From Gammaproteobacteria bacterium (lineage in GTDB: Bacteria; Pseudomonadota; Gammaproteobacteria; Eutrophobiales; Eutrophobiaceae): a stretch of 64,000 nt of DNA. The DNA lies in the NCBI GenBank assembly GCA_021773235.1, contig JAJFKL010000025.1, positions 1 to 64,000 of the forward strand, in the 5' to 3' direction. Of the stretch, positions 9,271-18,035 are shown one piece after another (the first letter of the stretch is position 1; every line of letters begins with the position of its first letter). Under the pieces are notes generated by a model that was not told where the DNA came from, made no database searches, and worked only from the letters and a program-made list of their open reading frames with translations. The translations under genes were made by a program, and so were the position numbers.

Positions 9271-9651
9271 TTATTGTGCGGGTAAGCTTGGCAGGTCTGA
9301 ATCCAGTTGATCGCTTTGTTCTTCAATAGCCGCAGGCATATCTTGTTCTAATACTTGCTGTTCCATCACAACCCCAGGCTGATCTAATAAACTCGTTGGT
9401 GCTTCTTGAATATTTTGTGTCGCAAGATAAGCAAGTAACAGGCTATTTGCTAGAAAGACAAACGCCAGTCCTGCTGTCAGTTTCGTTAAGAAACTTGCTG
9501 AGCCTGAGCTACCAAATACAGTTGATGATGAGCCGCTACCAAAAGCTGCACCCGCATCCGCACCTTTACCGTGTTGGATCAGAATGAGTCCAATCAGTGC
9601 AACTGCGACAAGCACTTGTAATACAAATAATAATGTTTGTGTTGATTCCAT
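9271..9651 (-). CDS. secG: Preprotein translocase subunit SecG
   Basis: SecG is the small SecYEG subunit that aids protein export at the inner membrane. The 126-residue protein has two membrane helices (about 6-24 and 55-75) joined by a loop with the family signature LIQHGKGADAGAAFGSG. The C-terminal tail from about 85 is acidic and Gln-rich, somewhat longer than in E. coli, which is common. It sits 9 bases after tpiA on the same strand. Confidence 0.96.
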   Translation of the reverse strand: MESTQTLLFVLQVLVAVALIGLILIQHGKGADAGAAFGSGSSSTVFGSSGSASFLTKLTAGLAFVFLANSLLLAYLATQNIQEAPTSLLDQPGVVMEQQVLEQDMPAAIEEQSDQLDSDLPSLPAQ

Positions 9652-9660
9652 TAGTTTTAC

Positions 9661-10419
9661 CTACCTCACAGAGTGACAGATGGTAAGGAAGTCTTCTGCG
9701 ACGAGTGATGCCCCGCCAATTAGACCTCCATCAATATCTGCTAATTCAAAAAGTTGTTTCGCATTATCCGCTTTAACACTGCCGCCATAAAGAATCCTGA
9801 CGCCTTCTGCGGTTTCATGATCATGTCTTGCCAGACGTAATCGTATAAATTCATGTACTTCTTGTGCTTGTTCTGGTGTCGCTGTCACACCTGTTCCTAT
9901 CGCCCAAACTGGCTCGTAGGCAATCACGGCCTGTTTGAATGCTTGAATACCCGCCAAATCAATTACAGCATCCAATTGTCTGGCTATGACCTCTTCTGTT
10001 GTGTTCGCTTCGCGCTCTTCTAGCAGCTCACCTATACATAATATAGGTATCATGCCGTTTGCCTGCACAGCAACAAACTTCTCAGCTACCCGAAGGTCAT
10101 TTTCGCCATACAGCGTTCTACGCTCTGAGTGGCCCACAATCACATAGTCACATGCAAAATCCTTCAGCATGGCCGGAGCAACTTCTCCGGTAAAAGCACC
10201 ACTATCCATATGCGACACATTTTGCGCCCCTAATTGAATTTCCGTTTTTTCAATTGCTCTACCCAATTCTTGGATATACACATATGGAGGGCAAATAAGT
10301 ACTTCTGCTTTCGTCTCCTTGGAAACCCCTTGGGATATCGTGTCAACGAGCCCACCCATACTCTCCAGTGAACCGTTCATTTTCCAGTTGGCTGCGACCA
10401 AAGGTCTGCGTCCTGACAT
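9661..10419 (-). CDS. tpiA: Triosephosphate isomerase
   Basis: TpiA interconverts glyceraldehyde-3-phosphate and dihydroxyacetone phosphate in the cytoplasm. The 252-residue protein is of normal length and shows the N-terminal NWKMNG with the catalytic Lys, the catalytic His in VIVGHSERR, the catalytic Glu in AYEPVWAIGTG with its flexible loop, and the phosphate-binding LYGGSVK. secG and the tRNA follow on the same strand. Confidence 0.98.
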   Translation of the reverse strand: MSGRRPLVAANWKMNGSLESMGGLVDTISQGVSKETKAEVLICPPYVYIQELGRAIEKTEIQLGAQNVSHMDSGAFTGEVAPAMLKDFACDYVIVGHSERRTLYGENDLRVAEKFVAVQANGMIPILCIGELLEEREANTTEEVIARQLDAVIDLAGIQAFKQAVIAYEPVWAIGTGVTATPEQAQEVHEFIRLRLARHDHETAEGVRILYGGSVKADNAKQLFELADIDGGLIGGASLVAEDFLTICHSVR

Positions 10420-10493
10420 TGTCTGATCGCCCTATAGTAAAAGGCCGCAAAGGTTACAGAGTGGGCGACACGAAATCAATATATTCCCCTATT

Positions 10494-11150
10494 TTATTCG
10501 GTAAATGCCTCTAACGGTGCCTCAATTATGCAATGCAGACAACTCGGCTCTCCAGAACACTTCTCTTTCGCATGCCGAACGATGAGCGCATGGTATTCAT
10601 TATATAGGGCAACATTCGGCATCAATGCTGATTCAAACCCTTGGCGCAGCTGTTCATAAGGCTCATCACCATTAATCAAGCCCAATGCTTTTAATATTCG
10701 CCGCGTATAGGTATCAATCACAAAAACTGGTCGCTCGAAGGCATAAAGCAGGATGTCATCCGCTGTTTCTGGGCCGATTCCGTTAACTTCCAATAGGCGC
10801 TGACGTAAGTCTAGGTTACTGAGTTGCTGTAATCCTTTGAATCGTCCTGCATCGACAAACCATTTTGTGTAATTTTTAAGCCGTTGTGACTTTACATTAA
10901 AGTATCCTGACGGATAGATTAGCTCTGCCAGTTTGTTATCGGCCAACGCAATAATAGAATGTGTATTTAATGCATCAGCTTGTTTAAGATTCTGAATTGC
11001 TTTTTCAACATTTTTCCAAGCTGTATTCTGCGTCAGAATAGCGCCGACCATGATTTCAAAAGGTGTTTCTGCAGGCCACCAATACTGAGTGCCATAGGCA
11101 TTGGATAAACGATTATATAATTCTTCGAGCTGCTTACGATTAAAACTCAT
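10494..11150 (-). CDS. HhH-GPD DNA glycosylase, endonuclease III-related (MagIII-like)
   Basis: A base-excision repair glycosylase of the endonuclease III superfamily, 218 residues. The helix-hairpin-helix is at about 121-131 (EVNGIGPETAD) and the catalytic Asp at 146 (VIDTYTRR). The Lys that gives endonuclease III its lyase activity is Glu128 here, which points to a monofunctional glycosylase such as the alkyladenine enzyme MagIII. The iron-sulphur loop is incomplete: Cys198, Cys204 and Cys207 are present but no fourth Cys follows. The substrate is inferred only. The gene lies between rluB and tpiA. Confidence 0.85.
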   Translation of the reverse strand: MSFNRKQLEELYNRLSNAYGTQYWWPAETPFEIMVGAILTQNTAWKNVEKAIQNLKQADALNTHSIIALADNKLAELIYPSGYFNVKSQRLKNYTKWFVDAGRFKGLQQLSNLDLRQRLLEVNGIGPETADDILLYAFERPVFVIDTYTRRILKALGLINGDEPYEQLRQGFESALMPNVALYNEYHALIVRHAKEKCSGEPSCLHCIIEAPLEAFTE

Positions 11151-11184
11151 TGTATTGCCGTCTCTGTAAAGACAAGTGAGTCTA

Positions 11185-11946
11185 TTATTTTTGTCTTTTC
11201 TTTGTATCTGTATCTACGTTTGTGGCTTCTTGTAAGGCCTTGATTTCATTTTCTTCAAGACGCCAGTGTTGTCCCACCCGTTTCTTGCGTGGCAAGATAT
11301 AAGGTCCGAACCGGGTTCGTATCAGTCGTGTTACCTGAAAACCCTGAGACTCCCACAAACGACGTACTTCACGGTTACGCCCCTCCATAATCACAACGTG
11401 ATACCAATGGTTTGCACCTTCACCACCTGAGTCGACAATATCAGTAAACTTCGCCATGCCATCTTCAAGTTCGACGCCATTGCGTAATGCCTGTAACTGT
11501 CCTTTATCCGCTCGCCCAAAAATACGCACGGCATATTCACGTTCTATCTGGCTAGAGGGGTGCATCAATTTATTAGCCAAGCTTCCATCCGTGGTAAACA
11601 ACAATAACCCTGTTGTATTCATATCCAGTCGACCGATATTTATCCATCGGCTATCTCTTAATCTAGGTAGATTTCTGAATACGTTATCACGTCCTTTTTC
11701 ATCTTTACGCGTACAGACTTCACCCGCGGGTTTGTAGTAAGCAATAACCTTTGGTTTAGACTCACGTTGTTGATGCAGTCGAATTTGGCGGGAGTTTATA
11801 ACGATACGATCTTTGTGATCGATTTGTTGGCCAAGAATTGCCAATTTGCCGTTAACGGTGATCTTACCGTCTCGAATAAGAGCTTCTATTTCACGCCTAG
11901 AACCATGACCAGCATTGGCTAAAACTTTCTGAATTCGTTCAGTCAT
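11185..11946 (-). CDS. rluB: 23S rRNA pseudouridine synthase RluB
   Basis: The 253-residue protein has an N-terminal S4 RNA-binding domain (RIQKVLANAGHGSRREIEAL) and an RsuA-type catalytic domain with Asp108 in GRLDMNTTGLLLFTTDG. Its place after scpA-scpB and the overall length fit RluB, which makes pseudouridine 2605 in the large ribosomal RNA, better than RluE or RluF. The tail from about 230 is short and basic (DTKKRQK), without the long extension some RluB proteins have. Confidence 0.9.
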   Translation of the reverse strand: MTERIQKVLANAGHGSRREIEALIRDGKITVNGKLAILGQQIDHKDRIVINSRQIRLHQQRESKPKVIAYYKPAGEVCTRKDEKGRDNVFRNLPRLRDSRWINIGRLDMNTTGLLLFTTDGSLANKLMHPSSQIEREYAVRIFGRADKGQLQALRNGVELEDGMAKFTDIVDSGGEGANHWYHVVIMEGRNREVRRLWESQGFQVTRLIRTRFGPYILPRKKRVGQHWRLEENEIKALQEATNVDTDTKKRQK

Positions 11947-11962
11947 AACAATATATTAATTA

Positions 11963-12104
11963 GCCACAGAGGGCACAGAGAGTAAAAATAAATATCAGTT
12001 TAAGTGATTAAATAAGATGTAAAAAAACCCACAAAAAACCAAAAACACAATACGTACTAACAGAAAAAACTTAACACCTCTGTGTACTCTATGCCCTCTG
12101 TGGC
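11963..12104. repeat. CACAGAG-unit inverted repeat, copy 1
   Basis: The 142-base element fills the rluB-scpB gap. Its left end reads GCCACAGAGGGCACAGAG and its right end is the inverted form ending TGCCCTCTGTGGC. The ends are built of 9-base units CACAGAGNN, two on the left and three on the right. The middle is A-rich. A shorter copy lies at 37601-37672. It behaves like a small non-coding palindromic repeat and could form a long hairpin in the scpB-rluB transcript. Confidence 0.8.
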
Positions 12105-12128
12105 TTTTAATAAATGATCATTAGACTT

Positions 12129-12971
12129 TCAAGCAGAGAAGGGAATTACCTTTGCACCCTCTTCTGAATCGTCTTCATCATTTGCTTCTTCACTAGTGGC
12201 AGCTACTTTAGATTCTTGATCGTTTTCCGATCCATTAGAAATTGATTCGACTACAAGATCTTCATCTTCCGTAGTTACTTCATCAGGTATTTCTGCTGCT
12301 GACTCTTCAATCGCTTCAGGCTCAGAATCAATCGAATCATCATCCGATGGTTCAACATTCTTAATATCATCTTTTGCTTTTTCAGCTGCTGACTTCGCGT
12401 CACCTTCCAAGGCTTCAAAAAGATCCGGGTTGATTGAATCAAAGTCCTTTATGTCTGCCAATGCAGGAAGATCCGATAATTTCTTAAGATTAAAATAATC
12501 AAGAAATGCCTTGGTTGAGACTAATAACTCCGGCTTTCCAGGAACATCACGATGGCCAACACCTTTGATCCATTCACGCTCAAACAAGGTTTTAATGATT
12601 GTGCCGCTAACACTAACACCTCGAATTTCTTCTATCTCTCCGCGTGTGATTGGTTGTCGATAGGCAATGATTGCCAAGGTTTCAAGTAATGCACGCGAAT
12701 ATCGAGGCGGACGTTCATCAAATAAATGATTGACCCATGGAGCGAATTCATCTCGCGCCTGTACGCGAAAACCACTGGCAATTTCAGCCAATTCAATTCC
12801 ACGCCCCGAATAATCTTGTTGTAATTCTTCAAGTGCCGCACGAATATCATTGCGTTCGGGTTGTAATGTTTGTTCGCTCTCAAACAAATTTAATATTGAT
12901 GCAATGCTAAGTGGTTTTGTAGAAACCATCAAAGCTGCCTCGATAATGTTTTTAATTTTTTCCTGACTCAT
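12129..12971 (-). CDS. scpB: Segregation and condensation protein B (ScpB)
   Basis: ScpB binds ScpA within the SMC-ScpAB condensin that organises and segregates the chromosome. Residues about 1-180 form the paired winged-helix part, with the signature RYSRALLETLAIIAYRQPITRGEIEEIRGV (in two parts) at about 90-120. From about 185 the chain is a long acidic, low-complexity tail (Asp, Glu and Ser) ending VIPFSA, probably disordered. The start overlaps the scpA stop by 4 bases, a sign of coupled translation. No smc gene is in the window. Confidence 0.94.
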   Translation of the reverse strand: MSQEKIKNIIEAALMVSTKPLSIASILNLFESEQTLQPERNDIRAALEELQQDYSGRGIELAEIASGFRVQARDEFAPWVNHLFDERPPRYSRALLETLAIIAYRQPITRGEIEEIRGVSVSGTIIKTLFEREWIKGVGHRDVPGKPELLVSTKAFLDYFNLKKLSDLPALADIKDFDSINPDLFEALEGDAKSAAEKAKDDIKNVEPSDDDSIDSEPEAIEESAAEIPDEVTTEDEDLVVESISNGSENDQESKVAATSEEANDEDDSEEGAKVIPFSA

Positions 12972-13777
12972 GATGCTGCCTTAACATAAATTGGTCCGTT
13001 GTCTTCGTTTTGTACAAGTTGAATTAATGAATCCTTCACAAGCTGTAATATGGCTAATAGTGAAACAATCACACCACCCCGGCCTTCTTCAACACTGAAC
13101 AATTCTTCAAAATCAGTAAAGGTATCCGGATTTACCTTATCCAATACTATTCCCATGCGTTCACGAACAGACAAGGCCTCGCGGCTAACCATGTGATGCG
13201 TATACATCTCAGCACGTTTTATTACCTCTGCAAACACACGTAAGATTGATTCCATGGAAACTTCTGGCGGCTTTTGATCTATCTTGCGTCCGGGGAATTC
13301 TGCAACAGTTGCAAACAAATCACGCTCATAGCGCGGCAACTCGTCAATTTTCTCTGCGGCTTGTTTGTAGCGTTCGTATTCTTGTAAACGCCGGATTAAC
13401 TCTGCCCTTGGATCGTCTTCCTCCTCGTCTTCCGTATGACGTGGCAATAACATCCTGGATTTAATTTCGGCCAGCATTGCTGCCATCAACAGATACTCAC
13501 CTGCTAATTCGAGTTGCAGGGTTTCCATCAAATCGATATACGACATGTACTGTTCGGTTATTTTCGCTAACGGAATATCGAGAATATCGAGATTTTGCTT
13601 TTTAATAAGATATAACAATAAATCGAGTGGCCCCTCAAATGCTTCAAGAAAGACTTCCAATGCATCGGGTGGGATGTATAAGTCTTTCGGCAATTCCGTT
13701 ACCGGCGCACCCTGCACCAGAGCAAACGGCATTTCATCTTGACTGGTCTTGGTTGTTTCGATTTCTTCGTTCATCAT
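12968..13777 (-). CDS. scpA: Segregation and condensation protein A (ScpA)
   Basis: ScpA is the kleisin subunit that bridges SMC heads. The 269-residue protein shows the family opening FEGPLDLLLYLIKKQNLDI at about 48-66 and the conserved EYLLMAAMLAEIKSRMLLP at about 93-111. The C-terminal winged helix (about 210-265) includes a Gly-rich turn, EEGRGGVIVSLLAIL. The start could be either of two adjacent ATG codons. The gene lies between trpS and scpB on the same strand. Confidence 0.95.
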   Translation of the reverse strand: MMNEEIETTKTSQDEMPFALVQGAPVTELPKDLYIPPDALEVFLEAFEGPLDLLLYLIKKQNLDILDIPLAKITEQYMSYIDLMETLQLELAGEYLLMAAMLAEIKSRMLLPRHTEDEEEDDPRAELIRRLQEYERYKQAAEKIDELPRYERDLFATVAEFPGRKIDQKPPEVSMESILRVFAEVIKRAEMYTHHMVSREALSVRERMGIVLDKVNPDTFTDFEELFSVEEGRGGVIVSLLAILQLVKDSLIQLVQNEDNGPIYVKAAS

Positions 13778-13797
13778 TTATTTAGAGGCTTTAGTGC

Positions 13798-15009
13798 TTA
13801 TCGGTAAATAAGCCCCATAGAATCCCGGACTTCTTCCAGGGTTTCCCGAGCAATATCACGTGCGGCCTCGCATCCATCAGCAATAATACCGCGAACTGTC
13901 TCTGGGTCATTCATATATTCATTAGCGCGTTCTCGAATGGGTTGTTGTTCCTTCAAGATAGCCTCGATCAACGGCTTTTTACAGTCGAGGCAACCTATTT
14001 TAGCATTTGTGCAGCCATCAACGACCCAATTTTTCAGATCATCATCAGAATAGACCTGATGCAGATTCCATACAGGACACTTACTGGGCTCACCAGGATC
14101 AGTTAGCCGGACTCTGGCCGGATCAGTGGGCATGGTTCTTAACTTTTCTTCAACTACACTGGGGTTCTCTCGTAAAGAAATCGTATTGCCATAGGACTTG
14201 GACATCTTTTGTCCATCTAAACCCATCATTTTTGCGGCCGGTGTTAACAGAGCCTGAGGTTCTGGAAATATCGCCTTACCAACCCCATCTAGATAACCCG
14301 ATAGACGTTCACGATCACCGATACTGATATTCTGCTGTGATTCAAGTAAGGCCCTTGCCTTTTCCAATGACTCAGATTCGCCCTGTTCTTGATAACTGCG
14401 GCGTAAATCATGATATAGCCGGGCATTTTTTTTACCCATCTTTTTGATCGCGGCCTCTACTTTCTCCTCAAAATCATGTTCACGTCCGTACAAATGATTG
14501 AAACGTCGTACCACTTCCCGCGCTAACTCGACATGCGAGACTTGGTCTTCGCCAACGGGAACATGCCCCGCTTTATACATAATGATATCGGCTGTTTGTA
14601 ATAACGGATAACCAAGAAACCCATAGGTCGTCAGATCCTTATTGGATAATTTTTCTTGCTGGTCTTTATAGCTTGGCACTCTTTCCAACCAACTTAGAGG
14701 TGTACTCATACCGAGCAAGAGCTGTAATTCCGCATGCTCAGGTACTCGAGATTGAATAAATAACTTGGCTGCTCCCGGGTTAACGCCGACGGCAAGCCAG
14801 TCGATAACCATATCCCAGACACTTTTTTCAATTATTGAAGGGTCTTCATACTCCGTTGTCAGTGCGTGCCAATCTGCAACAAAAAAGAAACACTCATATT
14901 CCTGTTGTAAATCCAGCCAGTTTTTAAGAACACCGTGATAATGACCTAGATGCAGTTGACCTGTCGGGCGCATGCCGGACAAGACGCGCTGTTTACCAGT
15001 TGTAGACAA
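13798..15009 (-). CDS. trpS: Tryptophanyl-tRNA synthetase
   Basis: TrpS charges tRNA-Trp. The class I signature appears as LHLGHYHG near residue 20 and KMSKS near 270. At 403 residues it is longer than the 334-residue E. coli enzyme; the extra part lies in the middle, around the YGREHDFEEKVEAAIKKM region, as in the long TrpS form of several gammaproteobacteria. The start is TTG at 15009 (STTGKQRVLSGMRPTGQ), supported by an AGGAGG site at proper distance. It is preceded by yciO on the same strand. Confidence 0.96.
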   Translation of the reverse strand: MSTTGKQRVLSGMRPTGQLHLGHYHGVLKNWLDLQQEYECFFFVADWHALTTEYEDPSIIEKSVWDMVIDWLAVGVNPGAAKLFIQSRVPEHAELQLLLGMSTPLSWLERVPSYKDQQEKLSNKDLTTYGFLGYPLLQTADIIMYKAGHVPVGEDQVSHVELAREVVRRFNHLYGREHDFEEKVEAAIKKMGKKNARLYHDLRRSYQEQGESESLEKARALLESQQNISIGDRERLSGYLDGVGKAIFPEPQALLTPAAKMMGLDGQKMSKSYGNTISLRENPSVVEEKLRTMPTDPARVRLTDPGEPSKCPVWNLHQVYSDDDLKNWVVDGCTNAKIGCLDCKKPLIEAILKEQQPIRERANEYMNDPETVRGIIADGCEAARDIARETLEEVRDSMGLIYR

Positions 15010-15102
15010 TCAACAACCTCCTGTGGTCGTTTTGATAAGGGGGACGTAATAAAAGAAACGCATTATACCCAGACTGCCAAGTCGTGACAGAATTTTGTAG
15101 GG

Positions 15103-15726
15103 TTAATTTAGAGCTAAATCACCAAGGCCCAGACCTTCTCGCAATATAACTGGCTCATCACCCGTCATATCAAGGATTGTCGTAAAATCCATGCCGCCTG
15201 CTTCGCCATCGATAATCAAATCGACTTGCTTGCCTATCTTTTCATCGATGACATCAGGCTCAGTCTCTGGCAGGCCTTCATTGGGTAATACTAGGCTAAT
15301 ACTGATCATCGGCTCGCCGAGGGCGGACAATAAGGCCAGAGATATTGGGTTATTTGGGATACGAATACCTATCGTTTTTCGTTTTGGATGCTGTAATCGT
15401 TTTGGTACGTCTCGTTTTGCCTGCAAAATGAAAGTATACGGTCCTGGCGTCATTGATTTCATCATGCGAAAGGCAGAATTGTTAACTGAGGCGTAGGATG
15501 CTATTTCAGAAAGATCACGGCAAAACAGCGTCATATTTTGATCTGCGGGTATTTGGCGTAGTTTCCGAATCCGATCCAAAGCTGTTTTTTCACCCAGACA
15601 ACAACCCAACGCATATGATGAGTCAGTAGGATAGACGATAACGCCACCTTGGCGAAGAATCGATACCGATTGAGACACTAACCTCGCCTGAGGGTTTTCA
15701 TTATGTATTTTAAAATATTGGGCCAT
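15103..15726 (-). CDS. yciO: YciO/Sua5/YrdC-family protein
   Basis: The 207-residue protein has the YrdC fold signature GGVIVYPTDSSYALGCCLG and the later PGPYTFILQAKRDVP and KTIGIRIPN. This family includes the enzyme making threonylcarbamoyl-adenylate for the t6A base of tRNA. The YciO branch, favoured here by the trpS neighbourhood, has an uncertain substrate, so I do not assign the t6A reaction firmly. The start is ATG at 15726. Confidence 0.9.
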   Translation of the reverse strand: MAQYFKIHNENPQARLVSQSVSILRQGGVIVYPTDSSYALGCCLGEKTALDRIRKLRQIPADQNMTLFCRDLSEIASYASVNNSAFRMMKSMTPGPYTFILQAKRDVPKRLQHPKRKTIGIRIPNNPISLALLSALGEPMISISLVLPNEGLPETEPDVIDEKIGKQVDLIIDGEAGGMDFTTILDMTGDEPVILREGLGLGDLALN

Positions 15727-15787
15727 ATATGTGGTCAGATAAAAATTAGGTTATGATTGTAGGCACATCCAACTTCCGTATTGATTC

Positions 15788-16369
15788 ATGAAATTCCTGT
15801 TTGATTTTTTCCCTATTGTTGCATTCTTTATAGCGTTCTATATCCCTGAAGATAGAGAACAAGGTATCTACCTGGCGACATACACCATTATGGTGGCAAC
15901 GTTTCTTCAGATTTGTCTCTATTGGTTGTTATATAAGAAATTTGAAAAAATGCATTTAATCACATTTGTTGTGGTTATTATAATCGGCAGTCTTACTATT
16001 TATTTTCACGATGAAAGATTCATCAAGTGGAAACCGACTATCATTAACTGGTGCTTTGCAATTGCCTTAGTTGTAAGCCATTTTGTTGGTGATAAAACAC
16101 TGTTTCAACGAATGATCAATATGGCGGAAGATAAACTCATATTACCCAATCACGTTTGGCGAAATATAAATATGAGCTGGGCGATATTTTTTACCTTTAT
16201 CGGTTTTGTTAACCTCTATGTTGCCTTTAATTTTAGTACTGAATTTTGGGTCAACTTTAAAGCTTGGGGTATGACTTTATTAAACCTGACATTTCTAATG
16301 GGAATGGGTGTTTATATGTATAAATATATTAAAGAGCCAGAACCAGATTCAAAATCACAGGAAGAATAG
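15788..16369 (+). CDS. yciB: Inner-membrane protein YciB (septation protein A family)
   Basis: A polytopic membrane protein of 193 residues with about five hydrophobic segments. It shows the typical opening [17 protein letters not shown] and the conserved [18 protein letters not shown]. coli YciB affects cell-envelope integrity and septation through contacts with division and elongation proteins; its biochemical activity is not known. It begins a plus-strand run with yciI and bolA, in the usual gammaproteobacterial order. Confidence 0.94.
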   Translation: MKFLFDFFPIVAFFIAFYIPEDREQGIYLATYTIMVATFLQICLYWLLYKKFEKMHLITFVVVIIIGSLTIYFHDERFIKWKPTIINWCFAIALVVSHFVGDKTLFQRMINMAEDKLILPNHVWRNINMSWAIFFTFIGFVNLYVAFNFSTEFWVNFKAWGMTLLNLTFLMGMGVYMYKYIKEPEPDSKSQEE

Positions 16370-16371
16370 AC

Positions 16372-16677
16372 ATGTATTACGCAATAATTAGTCAAGACGT
16401 TGAAAACAGTCTTGATAAAAGATTGAGCGCTAGACCAGATCACGTTTGCCGTTTACAAGAATTACAGGGTGAAGGACGCTTGTTAATCGCCGGACCACAT
16501 CCACATATCGACAGTGAAGACCCGGGCCCTGCCGGGTTTAGCGGCAGCTTGATTGTGGCTGAATTTGATTCGCTAGAGTCAGCCCAGGCATGGGCGGATG
16601 CAGATCCTTACATTGCCGCCGGAGTATATGAAAACGTCGTTGTTAAACCTTTCAAGAAAGTATTTCCCAGTGCCTGA
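16372..16677 (+). CDS. yciI: YciI family protein
   Basis: A 101-residue cytoplasmic protein with the ferredoxin-like YciI fold. It shows [21 protein letters not shown] (in part), [20 protein letters not shown] and [17 protein letters not shown]. The conserved His-Asp pair is visible as His24 and Asp23 near the N-terminus. The family's reaction is not established. It starts 2 bases after yciB and its 3' end overlaps the bolA start. Confidence 0.93.
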   Translation: MYYAIISQDVENSLDKRLSARPDHVCRLQELQGEGRLLIAGPHPHIDSEDPGPAGFSGSLIVAEFDSLESAQAWADADPYIAAGVYENVVVKPFKKVFPSA

Positions 16678-16945
16678 ATCTGATCGCATAGAAATGATAC
16701 GTCATTGTATCGAATCCGAACTAGCTCCTTCAGCGCTTGAAATTATCGATGAATCGCATATGCATGCCGGACATAGTGGTCATAGCGGTGCTGGACACTT
16801 TAAGGTTAAGGTTGTCTCAGCTAAATTTAACGGGCAGCTTCCTCTTGCACGTCATCGCATGGTCTATGCAGCTGTAGACAGTTTAATGCCTGCTGAAATT
16901 CATGCCCTTAGTATTGATGCTATTGCATCCAACGAAATTGATTAA
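16670..16945 (+). CDS. BolA family protein
   Basis: BolA proteins partner monothiol glutaredoxins in iron-sulphur trafficking or act as DNA-binding regulators. The sequence shows the family core [12 protein letters not shown], then [14 protein letters not shown] and [12 protein letters not shown]. The His residues in the DESH and GH segments are the usual iron-sulphur ligand candidates. I place the start at GTG 16670 ([17 protein letters not shown]), overlapping the end of yciI by 8 bases; the next candidate is ATG 16694. The frame is open from 16598, but that long overlap has no family match. Confidence 0.9.
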   Translation: MPESDRIEMIRHCIESELAPSALEIIDESHMHAGHSGHSGAGHFKVKVVSAKFNGQLPLARHRMVYAAVDSLMPAEIHALSIDAIASNEID

Positions 16946-16947
16946 CA

Positions 16948-17772
16948 GTGTCTACTTCAACAAAACCTTTTTTAAAATGGCCTGGAGGGAAATACCGTTT
17001 AATAGACCGCATTAATAAAAGGTTAGATTCTGGCAAGCGTTTAGTTGAACCTTTTGTCGGCTCTGGTGCCGTTTTTTTAAATACCAATTATGACCGTTAT
17101 TTATTGGCAGATACAAACCCTGATCTGATTAACCTCTATAATCAACTAAAACAGGATGGTCAGACTTTTATTGATTATTGCCACACATTCTTTACACCTG
17201 AAAATAATTCAGAATCAATTTTCTACGCGTTCAGGAAACAATTTAATTCAACCAAAGATATAAAATTAAAATCTGCATTATTCATTTACCTGAATAGGCA
17301 CTGTTACAATGGTCTTTGCCGATACAATGCCAGTAACGAATTTAACTCCCCGTTTGGTCGATACAAAAAACCCTATTTCCCTGAAAAAGAAATGCAGTAT
17401 TTTCATCAAGAAGCAAAAAAAGCCAAGTTTATTCATGCTTGTTTCAAAGACACCATGAAAAAAGTAAAAACTGGAGATATTGTGTATTGCGATCCTCCTT
17501 ATGCACCACTATCAAAAACGGCATATTTCACCGATTACTTTTCAGGCGGTTTTGGCTGGGCTGAACAAATAGAATTGGCAAAGTGGGCCACCAAACTATC
17601 TAAACGTGGCATACCCGTTATCATCTCAAATCATGATACTGATAACACACGAACACTCTATAAAGATGCAGGAGCAAAAACGGAAGGTTTTCAAGTTCGC
17701 AGAACTATAAGCTGCAATGTTAATAAACGAAATAAAATTGGAGAAATACTGGCTGTATTCCAGCCCTCTTAA
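16948..17772 (+). CDS. dam: DNA adenine methyltransferase Dam (GATC)
   Basis: The 274-residue alpha-class N6-adenine methyltransferase has the SAM motif EPFVGSGAVF at 34-43 and the catalytic DPPY at 182-185. The segment YLNRHCYNGLCRYN closely follows E. coli Dam, so GATC methylation is likely. It uses a GTG start 2 bases after the bolA stop, so it is probably translated with that gene. No restriction gene is beside it, which fits an orphan methylase for mismatch repair and replication timing. Confidence 0.94.
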   Translation: MSTSTKPFLKWPGGKYRLIDRINKRLDSGKRLVEPFVGSGAVFLNTNYDRYLLADTNPDLINLYNQLKQDGQTFIDYCHTFFTPENNSESIFYAFRKQFNSTKDIKLKSALFIYLNRHCYNGLCRYNASNEFNSPFGRYKKPYFPEKEMQYFHQEAKKAKFIHACFKDTMKKVKTGDIVYCDPPYAPLSKTAYFTDYFSGGFGWAEQIELAKWATKLSKRGIPVIISNHDTDNTRTLYKDAGAKTEGFQVRRTISCNVNKRNKIGEILAVFQPS

Positions 17773-17855
17773 ACTTAAAAAGTTTGATTATTTTCGGTAT
17801 TAAACAACCTCTCGCTATTACTTACCACCCAATGAAATTGGGAATCCACCACAAA

Positions 17856-17869
17856 TTGATCTAGATCAA
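17856..17869. promoter_or_regulatory. FNR box upstream of the fnr-like gene
   Basis: TTGATCTAGATCAA matches the FNR consensus TTGATNNNNATCAA exactly and is a perfect palindrome. It lies 166 bases before the start of the fnr-like gene at 18036. Autoregulation by oxygen state is the obvious reading; a Crp-type protein would prefer TGTGA half sites, which are absent. Confidence 0.8.
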
Positions 17870-18035
17870 TTCAATTATTTTCACATTTTGATACTTTTAA
17901 TTGGATATTGATATACCAGCCTATTGACCAAAAGAGGTGTTAAATAAAATATTTTAATCTTTCTTATATGAAACAGAGCAGTAGCAGCTAAGCAGGGATA
18001 GTATTTAGCACTATCTATTCCATAGCGAAAATTAG

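Noticed and set aside
16598-16669. Longer BolA start at 16598
   Set aside because: It would overlap yciI by 80 bases, and the added residues follow no BolA family pattern; GTG 16670 aligns with relatives.
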